A program made the translations under genes and the position numbers. Shown here one piece after another: positions 7,826 through 15,683 of a DNA stretch of 64,000 bases (positions are counted from its first letter, which is position 1; each line of letters starts with the position of its first letter). The DNA comes from Streptomyces sp. 2114.4 (GTDB lineage: Bacteria > Actinomycetota > Actinomycetes > Streptomycetales > Streptomycetaceae). The notes under the pieces were generated by a model that was given only the letters and a program-made list of their open reading frames with translations, made no database searches and was not told the origin of the DNA. The stretch covers positions 7,812,001 to 7,876,000 of the forward strand of contig NZ_FYEY01000001.1 in assembly GCF_900187385.1 (NCBI RefSeq). Direction: 5' to 3'.

Positions 7826-9064
7826 CTATTCGGCGGCCACCGGAGGGCAGGGCTGCCGTCCGGCCGACGGGTCCGGCGCGTCCGGGACCGCCGAGGGGGC
7901 GTCGGCCGTCTTCCGGAGGAGGAGCATGGCGGCGTCGTCGTGCAGCTCGCCGCCCACATGCGCGAGCAGGTCCTCGTGAAGCGCGGCGAGAGTGCGCGAA
8001 GGCTCCGGTGAAATGTGCTGCGACAGCCGCTCCACGAGCGGGTAGAACCGACGCTTGTGATCCCGGGCCTCGGTCACGCCATCGGTGTAGAAGAGCAGCT
8101 GATTCCCTTCGTGCACGGCGATTTCCTGGAGGCCGGGGGCCTCGTCGGCCAGGGCACGCAAACCGAGCGGCGGAGCCGGACGGATGGGCTCGACGGGCAG
8201 CACACCCGAGTCGTGGACCAGGAGCGGAGCGGCATGCCCGCAGTTGACCAGCTCCATACGGCCGGCCTCGGGGTATCCGGCCAGCACCGCGGTGACGAAG
8301 TCGTCCGGACCGAGGTTGCGCGCCAGGCTGCGTTCGATCCTGTGGACGACACCGATCAGATCCGGCTCGTCGTAGGCGGCTTCCCGGAACACGCCCAGGA
8401 CCAGCGCGGCGATGCCCACCGCCGGCAGCCCCTTGCCGCGCACGTCGCCCACGATCAGCCGGACCCCGTGCGGCGTCGGCACCAGGGCGTAGAGGTCCCC
8501 GCCGATCCGGGCCTCGGCAGCGGCGGCGCTGTAGTGGACCGCCGTCTGGAAGGGCCCGACCGTCGCCGGCACGGGTTTGAGGAAGGCGTGCTGAGCGGCC
8601 TCGGCGACCGAGCGAACGGCGGCCAGCACCTGCTCTCGACGCCTGCGCAGGGCACCGGCCAGACTGCTGGCCAGCGTCACGGCGGACAGCGTGGACAGCA
8701 CGATCGCCTGGTCGCTGCCCGGCGCACCGTCGTGCAGGCCGAGCGCCGCACCCAGTGCCACGGCCAGGACACCGACGCGGAGCACTCCCCACGGCCCGCT
8801 GGTGGCGGCGGCCAGCGCGGGGCCCACGGCGAGCAGCGGCAGCCAGCTCATACCGGTTCCGCCGGAAAAGGCGAGGACCGTCACGGCCGCGATGATCAGA
8901 ACCGGCAGGCAGGAGGTGTAGTGGTGGCGGGTGTCTGCCGCTCGGGCCGGTGTGTCACCCCGGGGCGGGGCGGTCCGGCGGACCGCTGTCCGCAGCGTGG
9001 AGAGCGGCTGGGGGGCTTGCCACCGCGGCAGGCGGTCGTGGTGATGGGTCCGGGCTTGGCGCAT
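7826..9064 (-). CDS. Membrane-anchored PP2C/SpoIIE phosphatase
   Basis: 412-aa protein with an N-terminal Arg-rich tail and a membrane region (about residues 50-140: LPVLIIAAVTVLAF, MSWLPLLAVGPALAAA, GVLAVALGAALGL, VLSTLSAVTLASSLAGAL). A short linker helix then leads into a PP2C/SpoIIE catalytic domain (about 165-385). Catalytic signatures are ARIGGDLYAL, LIVGDVRGKGLPA, NCGHAAPLL, LLFYTDGVTEARD and LHDDAAMLLL. This layout is common in Streptomyces paralogues of RsbU. It lacks a GAF/PAS domain, so any signal must come through the membrane helices. The start at 9064 has no strong ribosome site. It is the second of three SpoIIE-type phosphatases here. Confidence 0.87.
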   Translation of the reverse strand: MRQARTHHHDRLPRWQAPQPLSTLRTAVRRTAPPRGDTPARAADTRHHYTSCLPVLIIAAVTVLAFSGGTGMSWLPLLAVGPALAAATSGPWGVLRVGVLAVALGAALGLHDGAPGSDQAIVLSTLSAVTLASSLAGALRRRREQVLAAVRSVAEAAQHAFLKPVPATVGPFQTAVHYSAAAAEARIGGDLYALVPTPHGVRLIVGDVRGKGLPAVGIAALVLGVFREAAYDEPDLIGVVHRIERSLARNLGPDDFVTAVLAGYPEAGRMELVNCGHAAPLLVHDSGVLPVEPIRPAPPLGLRALADEAPGLQEIAVHEGNQLLFYTDGVTEARDHKRRFYPLVERLSQHISPEPSRTLAALHEDLLAHVGGELHDDAAMLLLRKTADAPSAVPDAPDPSAGRQPCPPVAAE

Positions 9065-9181
9065 GTACGGTTCCGCGGCTCGCTTCCCTGCTCAGGGCCT
9101 GCGCTGGGGGCACTGGCGTCTGAAAATGTCCGTTTCATCAAGGAAAGCGGCATCTGTGAGGGAGTGGCAAGGGCCGGGATT

Positions 9182-9940
9182 TCACATAGTGAGTGACAGT
9201 CCCCTGGTCACGCGGCTCGCTGTCGGAAGCAGCCGGCTGCGGATCTCCTCGATGCGCGAGATGTGGTCCGCCCGCAGCGATACGCCGAGGGATCCGAGGG
9301 TTTCGCCGCTGTAGACCGGCACCGCGACGCAGATCGTCCCGAGCGCGTACTCCTCCATGTCCGTCACGAGCGGTGCCATGGGCAGGGTGTCGAGCTTGCG
9401 CAGCAGTTCGGCCCGTCCGGTGATGGTGCGGGGTGTGAGGTCGGCCAGGGGGTGCCGGGACAGATAGTCGTCGCGGGCCTCGTCGTCCAGCTCGCGCAGT
9501 ACGCACTTGCCCAGTGCCGTGGCGTGCCCGGCGTCCTCGAAACCCACCCAGAGGTCGACCCGGGGTGCCCGGGGGCCGTCGACGATCTCGGCCACCCGGA
9601 TCTCGCCTTCCTCGAAGAAGGTCAGGTAGGCGGCGGCCGAGAGCTCGTCCCGTAGCGCTGTGAGGGCGGGCCGGACCCGGTTGAGCAGCGCCTGCCCCCG
9701 TCCTCCGGCGTGCAGGGTGTCCAGCTTGTCGCCCAGGACGAAGCCGCCGTCCTCCAGCTTCCGGATGTACCCGTCGTGCGCCAGCGTGCGCAGGAGGTGA
9801 TACGTGGTGGCCAGCGGCAGCTCTGTCTCGCGTGCCAGCTGTTTCGCCGGTGCGCCGCCCTCGTGGGCACCCACGGCCTCCATCAAGCGGAAGGCGCGCT
9901 GGACCGAAGTGATGAGCGTAGGGCCTTCTCCGTTGCCCAT
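9182..9940 (-). CDS. IclR-family transcriptional regulator
   Basis: 252-aa regulator with an N-terminal winged helix (TLITSVQRAFRLMEAVGAHEGGAPAKQLARETELPLATTYHLLRTL) and a C-terminal effector-binding GAF-like IclR domain (ALGKCVLRELDD...GTICVAVPVYSGETLGSLGVSL). The start MGNGEGP at 9940 matches the usual N-terminus of this subgroup; the frame stays open upstream through low-complexity sequence. It is divergent from alkB across 222 bases. IclR proteins commonly control catabolic genes, but no catabolic operon adjoins it, so its target is unclear. Confidence 0.87.
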   Translation of the reverse strand: MGNGEGPTLITSVQRAFRLMEAVGAHEGGAPAKQLARETELPLATTYHLLRTLAHDGYIRKLEDGGFVLGDKLDTLHAGGRGQALLNRVRPALTALRDELSAAAYLTFFEEGEIRVAEIVDGPRAPRVDLWVGFEDAGHATALGKCVLRELDDEARDDYLSRHPLADLTPRTITGRAELLRKLDTLPMAPLVTDMEEYALGTICVAVPVYSGETLGSLGVSLRADHISRIEEIRSRLLPTASRVTRGLSLTM

Positions 9941-10127
9941 GTCTTCAGCCTGCTCCCGGTGGCCCCGGGGAGGCAAGGCCGGGTCGTGGCGGGTGGCGTG
10001 CCTCGCGGACGGAGCGTGCCGGGGTGCGGCGGGGGTGGCGGGTGCGGCGGGTGGTGCCGGGGTGTGCGGAGCGTTGCCGGAGCGCAATCCCTGGCGCAGG
10101 GAGTGCCCACGCGTGAGACCGCGCTAC

Positions 10128-10142
10128 AGAACATGCATTCGA
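10128..10142. promoter_or_regulatory. LexA/SOS-box-like palindrome upstream of alkB
   Basis: AGAACATGCATTCGA is a near-perfect match to the actinobacterial SOS box (GAAC-N4-GTTC core; one mismatch in the second half). It lies 21 bases before the alkB start codon. The placement before a DNA-alkylation repair gene fits control by LexA. Confidence 0.5.
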
Positions 10143-10162
10143 ATAATGGGTACTCTGGAAGC

Positions 10163-10789
10163 ATGGCAACGCACCTTCAAGGCTCGCTCTTCGACCAGGC
10201 CGACGAGGTCCGTCTCGGCCCGCTGCGCGGCGTGCGCAGGACCGAGCTCGGCGACGGGGCCTGGCTCGATCTGCTGCCCGGGTGGCTGAGCGGGGCCGAC
10301 GCCCTGTTCACGCAGCTCGCCGCCGAGGTGCCCTGGCAGGCCGAGCGCCGGCGGATGTACGAGCGGGTGGTGGACGTGCCGCGGCTGCTCGCCTTCTACG
10401 AGGCCGGCGACGCCCTGCCGCACCCCGTGCTGGCCGAAGCGAGGGATGCGCTGTCCGCCCACTACGCCGCCGAGCTCGGCGAACCGTTCACCACGGCCGG
10501 GCTCTGCTACTACCGCGACGGCCGCGACAGCGTGGCCTGGCACGGCGACCGGATCGGCCGCGGCCGGCGCGCGGACACGATGGTCGCCATCCTGTCCGTG
10601 GGTGCGCCGCGCGATCTGCTGCTCCGTCCGCGGCGTGGCGGCGGCGCCGTACGGCGGCCGCTGGGACACGGCGACCTGATCGTGATGGGCGGCTCCTGCC
10701 AGCGGACCTGGGAGCATGCGATCCCCAAGACCAGCCGTGCGGCGGGGCCGCGGATCAGCATCCAGTTCCGGCCCCACGGCGTGCGCTGA
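10163..10789 (+). CDS. alkB: AlkB-type alpha-ketoglutarate-dependent DNA/RNA dealkylase
   Basis: 208-aa Fe(II)/2-oxoglutarate dioxygenase that would oxidatively remove methyl lesions such as 1-methyladenine and 3-methylcytosine. The metal triad is visible: H127 and D129 in AWHGDRIG, and H185 in WEHAIPK. The 2-oxoglutarate-binding arginines R197 and R203 lie in RISIQFR. The start at 10163 follows TGGAAG closely. Upstream lies a LexA-like box and downstream a strong hairpin, so it is probably a monocistronic, damage-inducible unit. The frame is open further upstream, but only through low-complexity GC sequence. Confidence 0.92.
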   Translation: MATHLQGSLFDQADEVRLGPLRGVRRTELGDGAWLDLLPGWLSGADALFTQLAAEVPWQAERRRMYERVVDVPRLLAFYEAGDALPHPVLAEARDALSAHYAAELGEPFTTAGLCYYRDGRDSVAWHGDRIGRGRRADTMVAILSVGAPRDLLLRPRRGGGAVRRPLGHGDLIVMGGSCQRTWEHAIPKTSRAAGPRISIQFRPHGVR

Positions 10790-10803
10790 AGCCGGACGCG
10801 GGT

Positions 10804-10835
10804 GGGCCCCCGAGTACGCGTCTGCTCGGGGGCCC
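10804..10835 (+). terminator. Strong hairpin terminator after alkB
   Basis: GGGCCCCCGAG (10804-10814) pairs perfectly with 10825-10835 around a 10-base loop, 15 bases after the alkB stop. It lies between convergent genes, so it may serve both directions. Confidence 0.75.
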
Positions 10836-10869
10836 TTCAACGGCTGCGGGCAACTACTGCCGGGAGGGA

Positions 10870-11148
10870 TCAGTGGCGGTGGCAGACCAGGTGCTCCCGG
10901 TGCCAGGTGCGGGTCCAGTAGCCGGGGTGGCGGACGCCGTGCCGGTCACGCCAGGCCGGGTGCCAGGTGCGGGTCCAGTGTCCGTGGACCATGTGGCACC
11001 GCCCCCTGTCGACGTGTCGGGTGGTCGTGTGGTCTCCGTGGTGTGACGGCGTGGCCGAGGCGAGACCCACCGAGGAGAGGAGGGTGCCTCCGGCGAGAGC
11101 AACGGTGGCGGCGCCGAGAGCCAGGGCGCGCTTGAATCCGTCAGTCAT
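10870..11148 (-). CDS. Small secreted His/Trp/Arg-rich protein
   Basis: 92-aa exported protein. The start MTDGFKRALALG (11148) follows GAAAGG by about 8 bases and opens a clear signal peptide that ends near ASA-TPSHH (residue about 33). The mature part is only about 60 residues, very rich in His, Trp and Arg. It contains two copies of a GxWTRTWH unit (about residues 56-63 and 76-83); the copies are also repeats at DNA level (near 10901 and 10961). High His content could bind metal ions, but that is inference. It is a single gene with a long leader (11149-11534). I do not recognise a named family. Confidence 0.7.
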   Translation of the reverse strand: MTDGFKRALALGAATVALAGGTLLSSVGLASATPSHHGDHTTTRHVDRGRCHMVHGHWTRTWHPAWRDRHGVRHPGYWTRTWHREHLVCHRH

Positions 11149-11534
11149 CGATCGTGCCTTTCTGCATTGCCATGGTGCGAAGCCATGGTGCGAGATGCCC
11201 TGCCGATGGCCGGGCATCACTGACCATGCACCCCTGACGCCCTCCCTATGCGGCTGACACCAAAGGCTTTACGCAATGCAGACGAAGTGTGAAAGAAAGT
11301 AATTATCAGACTAAAAGGTGGTGAGGGGGAGTAGTTGTGGCGTGGGGGCCCTGGCGGCGGCGGGCCGACATACGGCTGCTCGGGACCACGCCAACTCCGG
11401 TGCGGAGCAAGCCGACTGGAGGAGCCGATACCCCAGGGACCCGACCGAAAGCTGCGCCCGACCGAAAGCTGCGCCCGACCGAAAGCTGTGCCCGCTCGAA
11501 GGCCGGTGCCCATTGAGGGAAGGCGGTGCCCGAA
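11149..11534. other. Intergenic region with AT-richer patch and tandem repeat
   Basis: 386 bases without a convincing gene, between two minus-strand genes. An AT-richer patch at about 11265-11330 probably holds the promoter of the small secreted protein. The second half carries the 17-bp tandem repeat listed separately. Confidence 0.5.
11443..11493. repeat. Three tandem copies of a 17-bp unit
   Basis: GACCGAAAGCTGCGCCC is repeated head-to-tail at 11443-11459, 11460-11476 and 11477-11493 (the last copy has one change). It lies about 40 bases beyond the 3' end of the MocR gene, in non-coding DNA. Confidence 0.85.
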
Positions 11535-13031
11535 TCAGGCAACCCAGTGCGCCCGGCGGGTGGCGGACGACGGTGAAAGCCCTCCCGCGAGGGCGGCGGC
11601 CATGCGGTGCACGGCCTCGCGCAGGGTCTCCGGCGAGGTGGTGTAAGGGATGCGCAGGCGCTGTTCGAACAGGCCCGGATCGGCACCGAAGTACGCACCG
11701 CCCTCGATCCGCACCCCGTAGTCCAGGGCCCGTTCGGCCAGCGCCGAGGCGAGAGGCGCGCCGAGGTCGACCCACAGCGACAGTCCACCGGGCGGCAGTT
11801 GCCAGGTCCACTGCGGCAGGTGTTCGGCCAGGGCCGCGGCCAGAGCGGCGCGCTGCCGGCGCAGCTGTTCCAGACGGGCCGGCAACAGTTCCCCGGCACG
11901 GGCCAGGAGGGGGACGGCCAGCAGCTGGTCCAGCACCGAGCCGCCCATGTCGGTGGCGACTCGCTGGCCGGCGAGTTCGGTGACGAGCCGGGCGGGGGCG
12001 CGCACCCAGCCCATGCGCAGACCGCCCCAGTGGGTCTTGCTCATCGAGCCGATGGTGATGACCTGGCCGGCCCCGCCGGGGGTGGCGCGGGAGGCGAACG
12101 GCGGCGGGGCGGGGACATCGAGGGCGAGGTCGGCCAGGGTCTCGTCGACGACCAGCCAGGCGCCGGAGCGCTCGGCGGCGCGCAGAATGCGGACGCGTTC
12201 CTCATCGGGCATGAGGCAGCCGGTCGGATTGTGGAAGTCGGGGAGAAGGTAGGCGAGTTGGGGAATCGCCTGGCGGAAGGTCGATTCGGTGATCTCTATG
12301 TCCCAGCCGGTGTCGGTCACCGGGACCGACAGGGTGCGCAGCCGGGCGCGGCGCATGGCCTCCAGGGCGTTCGGGTAGGACGGGTTCTCGACCATGACCC
12401 GGTCGCCGGGCCGGCACAGCAACCCCAGGACGAGCGTGAGTGCGTGCTGGGCGCCGGCGGTCACCAGGATCTGTTCGGGCATGGTGGCCAGTCCGCGCCG
12501 GGTGAAACGTTCGGCGACGGCGGCGCGCAATTCCGGAAGGCCGTAGGGATGGTAGCCGGGGGTGTGCGCGTGCTCGGCCAGCCGCGGGGTGACCTGGGTG
12601 AGGGCATCGAGGAGCGCCTGTTCCGGCAGTCCGGGGGCGGCGCTGGCCAGGTCGATCGCGGTGTCCTGGGGGCCGAGGAGCCGTGCGATGCCGCTGGGGG
12701 CCCGGCCCTCCGGAAGGGCCGTCCAGGTGCCGGAACCCTGACGGCTGTGCGCGTAGCCGCTCTCGCGCAGCAGGTCGTACGCGGCGGTGACGGTGGCCCT
12801 GCTGGTGTGCAGGGCCGTGGCCAGCTCCCGTTCGGCGGGGAGCCTGACGTGCAGCGCGATGCGTCCGTCAAGTATCAGCGCACCGATCGCCCTGGCCAGG
12901 TGGCGGTAGGCCGGCCGTGCCTCCGCCGGGTCGGGCAGCATCGCGGCGAGCTGTCGGCTCCCCAGGGTCCGGCCGGCGCGGTCCGCCCGGTCCGCGCGGT
13001 CCGAAGGCGGGAACCGGTGCCGGTCGGCCAT
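11535..13031 (-). CDS. MocR-family regulator (GntR wHTH fused to a PLP aminotransferase domain)
   Basis: 498-aa MocR/PdxR-type protein. Residues about 40-110 form the GntR winged helix (YRHLARAIGALILDGRIALHVRLPAERELATALHTSRATVTAAYDLLRESGYAHSRQGSGTW). Residues about 130-480 form a fold-type I aminotransferase domain with the PLP lysine in IGSMSKTHWGGLRMGW, plus NPSYPNALEAM, DFHNPTGCLMP and VVDETLADL. Such proteins use PLP or an amino-compound adduct as effector. Its own leader has an inverted repeat, suggesting autoregulation. No vitamin B6 or transporter gene adjoins it, so the regulon is unknown. Confidence 0.9.
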   Translation of the reverse strand: MADRHRFPPSDRADRADRAGRTLGSRQLAAMLPDPAEARPAYRHLARAIGALILDGRIALHVRLPAERELATALHTSRATVTAAYDLLRESGYAHSRQGSGTWTALPEGRAPSGIARLLGPQDTAIDLASAAPGLPEQALLDALTQVTPRLAEHAHTPGYHPYGLPELRAAVAERFTRRGLATMPEQILVTAGAQHALTLVLGLLCRPGDRVMVENPSYPNALEAMRRARLRTLSVPVTDTGWDIEITESTFRQAIPQLAYLLPDFHNPTGCLMPDEERVRILRAAERSGAWLVVDETLADLALDVPAPPPFASRATPGGAGQVITIGSMSKTHWGGLRMGWVRAPARLVTELAGQRVATDMGGSVLDQLLAVPLLARAGELLPARLEQLRRQRAALAAALAEHLPQWTWQLPPGGLSLWVDLGAPLASALAERALDYGVRIEGGAYFGADPGLFEQRLRIPYTTSPETLREAVHRMAAALAGGLSPSSATRRAHWVA

Positions 13032-13045
13032 GCCACTCTCCCAGG

Positions 13046-13069
13046 ATTGGTCGTACTCACCAGGCCAAT
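13046..13069. promoter_or_regulatory. Inverted repeat in the MocR leader
   Basis: ATTGG and CCAAT flank a 14-base spacer just upstream of the MocR start. A minus-strand TAGAGT -10-like hexamer lies just upstream of it. It could be an autoregulatory operator. The arms are short, so the assignment is tentative. Confidence 0.25.
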
Positions 13070-13254
13070 GACTCTACAGAGGCGGCAGGTTGGTCTTGAG
13101 GCGCAGGGGCCGGCCGCGGAGGATCTGCGGAGGGTCCGTTCCTTCCGCACGCCCTGTCCGGCTGCCGGGGCGATGCCGCACGCACTCCCCACACCGCCGC
13201 GACGCAGGGATATTCGGCGGCGTCCCCGTAAGCGTGAAAGCCGGCCGACGCGTC

Positions 13255-13893
13255 TCAGCCCCGCAGCGCGTCCTGCAGACGTGTGGCGATCAGGGCATGC
13301 CCCGTTTCCCCCTGCCACTGGGCCGCGCCCCTTCCGCCCGGTGAGCTGACGGTCACCTCGACCAGCTCCGTGCCCTCGGAGCGAGGGCTGCGCCGGACCA
13401 CGCACCTGCTGTCCCGGGGGGCGCGCGCCCTCTCCCGCAGTTCGCTCTCGATGTCCTTGCCGCACCGTTCGCGGGCCAGGTTCCGTGCCGTCCGGCCCCA
13501 CGTATCGGTGAGACGGGGGTCGGCGCCGTGGCACAGCAGAGCCCGCACCACCGCAATCGATCCCCGCTCGGCCGCCGCCACCAACGGCGTCCGGCCGCGA
13601 TGGCGCGCGTCCGGACCGGCATCCGCCTCGAGCAGGAGCCGGACGGTCCGGTGGTGCCCGCCGGCGGCCACCCACATCAGGGGGGAGTAGCCGGTGCCGT
13701 CATGCGGCTTCCTTCCTCAGGGGCGTCATCGGGGCCGGCCCCGGCCCTTCAGCCACCGTTCCCGCAGTTCTCCGGCAACGGCGAGGCACCATGTCTGCCG
13801 CCCGCGGCTGCACTCGTGGAGGACGTTCCGCAGCGCCGAACCGGCCTTCGTACGGCGGGGGCTGACACCGAGGTCGACGAGCGGACAGGCAGG
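13255..13893 (-). pseudogene. Truncated, stop-interrupted ankyrin-repeat gene
   Basis: An intact frame at 13255-13677 (140 aa from MWVAAGGHH) encodes ankyrin repeats (TVRLLLEA...RGRTPLVAAAERGSIAVVRALLCHGADPRLTDTWGRTARNLARE) and a C-terminal tail. The repeat consensus continues upstream of that Met (GTGYSPLMWVAAGGH). The frame is then broken by TGA at 13717-13719 and again at 13726-13728. Beyond these, the same frame is open and protein-like to 13893 (VDLGVSPRRTK, then ALRNVLHEC and GELRERWLKGRGRPR), where another TGA stops it. There is no ATG/GTG start with a ribosome site for the ankyrin part. I read it as a decayed gene; sequencing error is the alternative. Confidence 0.55.
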
Positions 13894-14007
13894 TCATCGA
13901 TGGTCTGCAGGTGGTGGTCGCGAGGCCGAGGCCAACGGCAGATGCCAGGGGGGCGACGTAATTGTCCCGGCAGCGGCAGCGGCAGCGGCTCCGGTTGCCG
14001 GGCCGGT

Positions 14008-14616
14008 TCATTCACCGTCCGGGAAGAGCCGGTCCAGGTGGTGGCGGAGAATCGCTGCTGCGGCCTCCGGGGTGCGCTGGCCCACCAGGACGCTGGTGCC
14101 GAGGCCCGCCGCCAGGGCGAGGAGGCTGATCGCCTCCGTGCGTACGTCCGTGCCGGGCGGGGTCAGACCGGCCTCGCGCGCCCGCTCCAACTGGTCGGCC
14201 ACCAAGTCCTCGGCGGCATTGGGGCCGTCGATGAACGGCTGGGCGGCCAGTGCCTCGTCCGTCACGGAGAGCACGGCGTAGGCGGTGTAGACGAGGTGGA
14301 AAGTCCGGCTCTCCTCGTCGCGGGGGAGCGTTTCGAGGAGGATGGACTCGATCATCCCGCGTGGTCCCGGGGCGTCCCCGGCGGCCCGGACCCGGTCGGC
14401 GATACGGGCACCGAGCCCGGTCGTCAGCTGCTGCAATCCATGGAGCAGCAGCTTTTCCTTGGTCTCGAAGTAGTACTGCACCAGCCGCAGGGACACCCCG
14501 GCTTCGGCCGCCACATCGCGCATCCCGATCGCGTGCAAACCGCGCCGTCCGGCGACCCGGACCAGCGCCTCGGCGATCTGGGTGCGCCGCTCTTCGTGGT
14601 CCACGCGCTTCGGCAT
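14008..14616 (-). CDS. TetR-family transcriptional regulator
   Basis: 202-aa repressor. The start MPKRVDHEERR at 14616 has GGAGGG 9 bases upstream; the frame extends to 14709 but would run through the operator. N-terminal HTH: TQIAEALVRVAGRRGLHAIGMRDVAAEAGVSLRLVQYYFETKEKLLLHGL. A C-terminal ligand-binding helical domain follows (ESILLETLPRDEESRTFHLVYTAYAV). It is divergent from the alpha/beta hydrolase gene, with two palindromes between them. The usual reading is repression of itself and the hydrolase until a small ligand binds. Confidence 0.9.
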   Translation of the reverse strand: MPKRVDHEERRTQIAEALVRVAGRRGLHAIGMRDVAAEAGVSLRLVQYYFETKEKLLLHGLQQLTTGLGARIADRVRAAGDAPGPRGMIESILLETLPRDEESRTFHLVYTAYAVLSVTDEALAAQPFIDGPNAAEDLVADQLERAREAGLTPPGTDVRTEAISLLALAAGLGTSVLVGQRTPEAAAAILRHHLDRLFPDGE

Positions 14617-14671
14617 CAGCCCGTGCCCTCCGCCTCGTTCGTCCCGTTCCGGCCTGCGGGATCGGCTACAT

Positions 14672-14709
14672 GGTACCGCTGTACCACTTTGGTGATACGG
14701 TGGTATCAC
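14672..14709. promoter_or_regulatory. Two palindromes between tetR and hydrolase (probable TetR operators)
   Basis: GGTACCGCTGTACC (14672-14685) has 5-bp arms. GTGATACGGTGGTATCAC (14692-14709) has perfect 7-bp arms around GGTG. They lie in the 122-base divergent promoter region and are typical in size for TetR-family operators. Confidence 0.65.
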
Positions 14710-14738
14710 TAAAATCCGCTGTCAGGAGGTGGCCTGCC

Positions 14739-15683
14739 GTGCCCGGCACCAAGACGCAAGACCACAACCCCGCCGTCGGCCGCTATGTGAACGAGGCGGT
14801 GCGCGACCGGTACTTCGCCGCGTGCGACGCCGTCTACGCCCTGGGGCCGGCGCCGGACGCGGAGTGCGACGTGGAGACCCGCTTCGGGACCACCCACGTC
14901 TACCGGTACGGACCGACGGAGCCCGGTGCCGCCTCCCGCACTCCGGTGGTCCTGGTGCACGGTGCCGGCGGCAACTCATCGCAGTGGTACCCGAACGTCG
15001 CCGCTCTGAGCGCGCAGCGCACGGTCTATGCGATCGACACCCCTGGCGACCCGGGCCGCAGCGTGCAGCGTGAACCGATCCATCAGCCCGAACGTGCCGC
15101 ACAGTGGCTCGACGAGGCGCTCGAAGCACTCGGACTCGACCGGGTCCACCTCATCGGGTCCTCCTACGGCGGATGGCTCACGTTGAACCAGGCGCTGCAC
15201 CGGCCCGGCCGACTGGCCTCGGTCACCCTGCTGGACCCGGGCGGCCTGGAGAAGGTGGGCCTGCGGTTCTTCGTCTGGATCTTCGTCAGCCTCTTCGCGA
15301 CCTGCGCCCCGAAGGCGCTGCGTCCCCGTCTCGCCGCCTGGCTCGACCAGCCGGTCCTGGTGGTGCCGGAACTGCGCGCGATGGTGCGGCTCGGCGTGCG
15401 CGCCCATCGCATCCGCCGCCCCGCACCGCTCCCCCTCACCGAAGCCGAGCTGCGCAGTATCCGCACCCCGCTCTACCTGCTGCTCGGGAAGCACAGCCTG
15501 CTGGTGCACCCGCAACGGCAGCAGGAGCGTGTCCCGCGCCTGGTGCCCGGCGCCCGCGTCGAGATCGTCGCCGATACCGGCCATGGGCCGCAGATCGACC
15601 ACGCGGGCGCGGTCAACGGCCGGATGGTGAGCTTCCTGGACTCGGTGGACTCACCGGGGCAGCCTCAGCGGCCCGGGTCCTGA
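14739..15683 (+). CDS. Alpha/beta hydrolase
   Basis: 314-aa cytoplasmic hydrolase. The GTG at 14739 is set by AGGAGGT 8 bases upstream; the frame remains open far upstream through the tetR gene. The fold is clear: oxyanion segment PVVLVHGAGGNSSQWYPN, nucleophile elbow LIGSSYGGWLTL (Ser in GSSYGG), TLLDPGGLEKVG, and a C-terminal His in VADTGHGPQIDH. A mobile cap of about 80 residues (RFFVWIFVSLFATCAPKALRP...) is hydrophobic. It is divergently paired with TetR, so probably induced by its own substrate class. Its 3' end overlaps the convergent glycosyltransferase by 19 bases. The substrate is unknown. Confidence 0.88.
   Translation: MPGTKTQDHNPAVGRYVNEAVRDRYFAACDAVYALGPAPDAECDVETRFGTTHVYRYGPTEPGAASRTPVVLVHGAGGNSSQWYPNVAALSAQRTVYAIDTPGDPGRSVQREPIHQPERAAQWLDEALEALGLDRVHLIGSSYGGWLTLNQALHRPGRLASVTLLDPGGLEKVGLRFFVWIFVSLFATCAPKALRPRLAAWLDQPVLVVPELRAMVRLGVRAHRIRRPAPLPLTEAELRSIRTPLYLLLGKHSLLVHPQRQQERVPRLVPGARVEIVADTGHGPQIDHAGAVNGRMVSFLDSVDSPGQPQRPGS

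Noticed and set aside
7766..8860. 17-bp identity CAGCTCATACCGGTTCC at 7766-7782 and 8844-8860
   Set aside because: One copy is inside the phosphatase coding sequence and nothing else around is shared; chance similarity in GC-rich DNA is sufficient.
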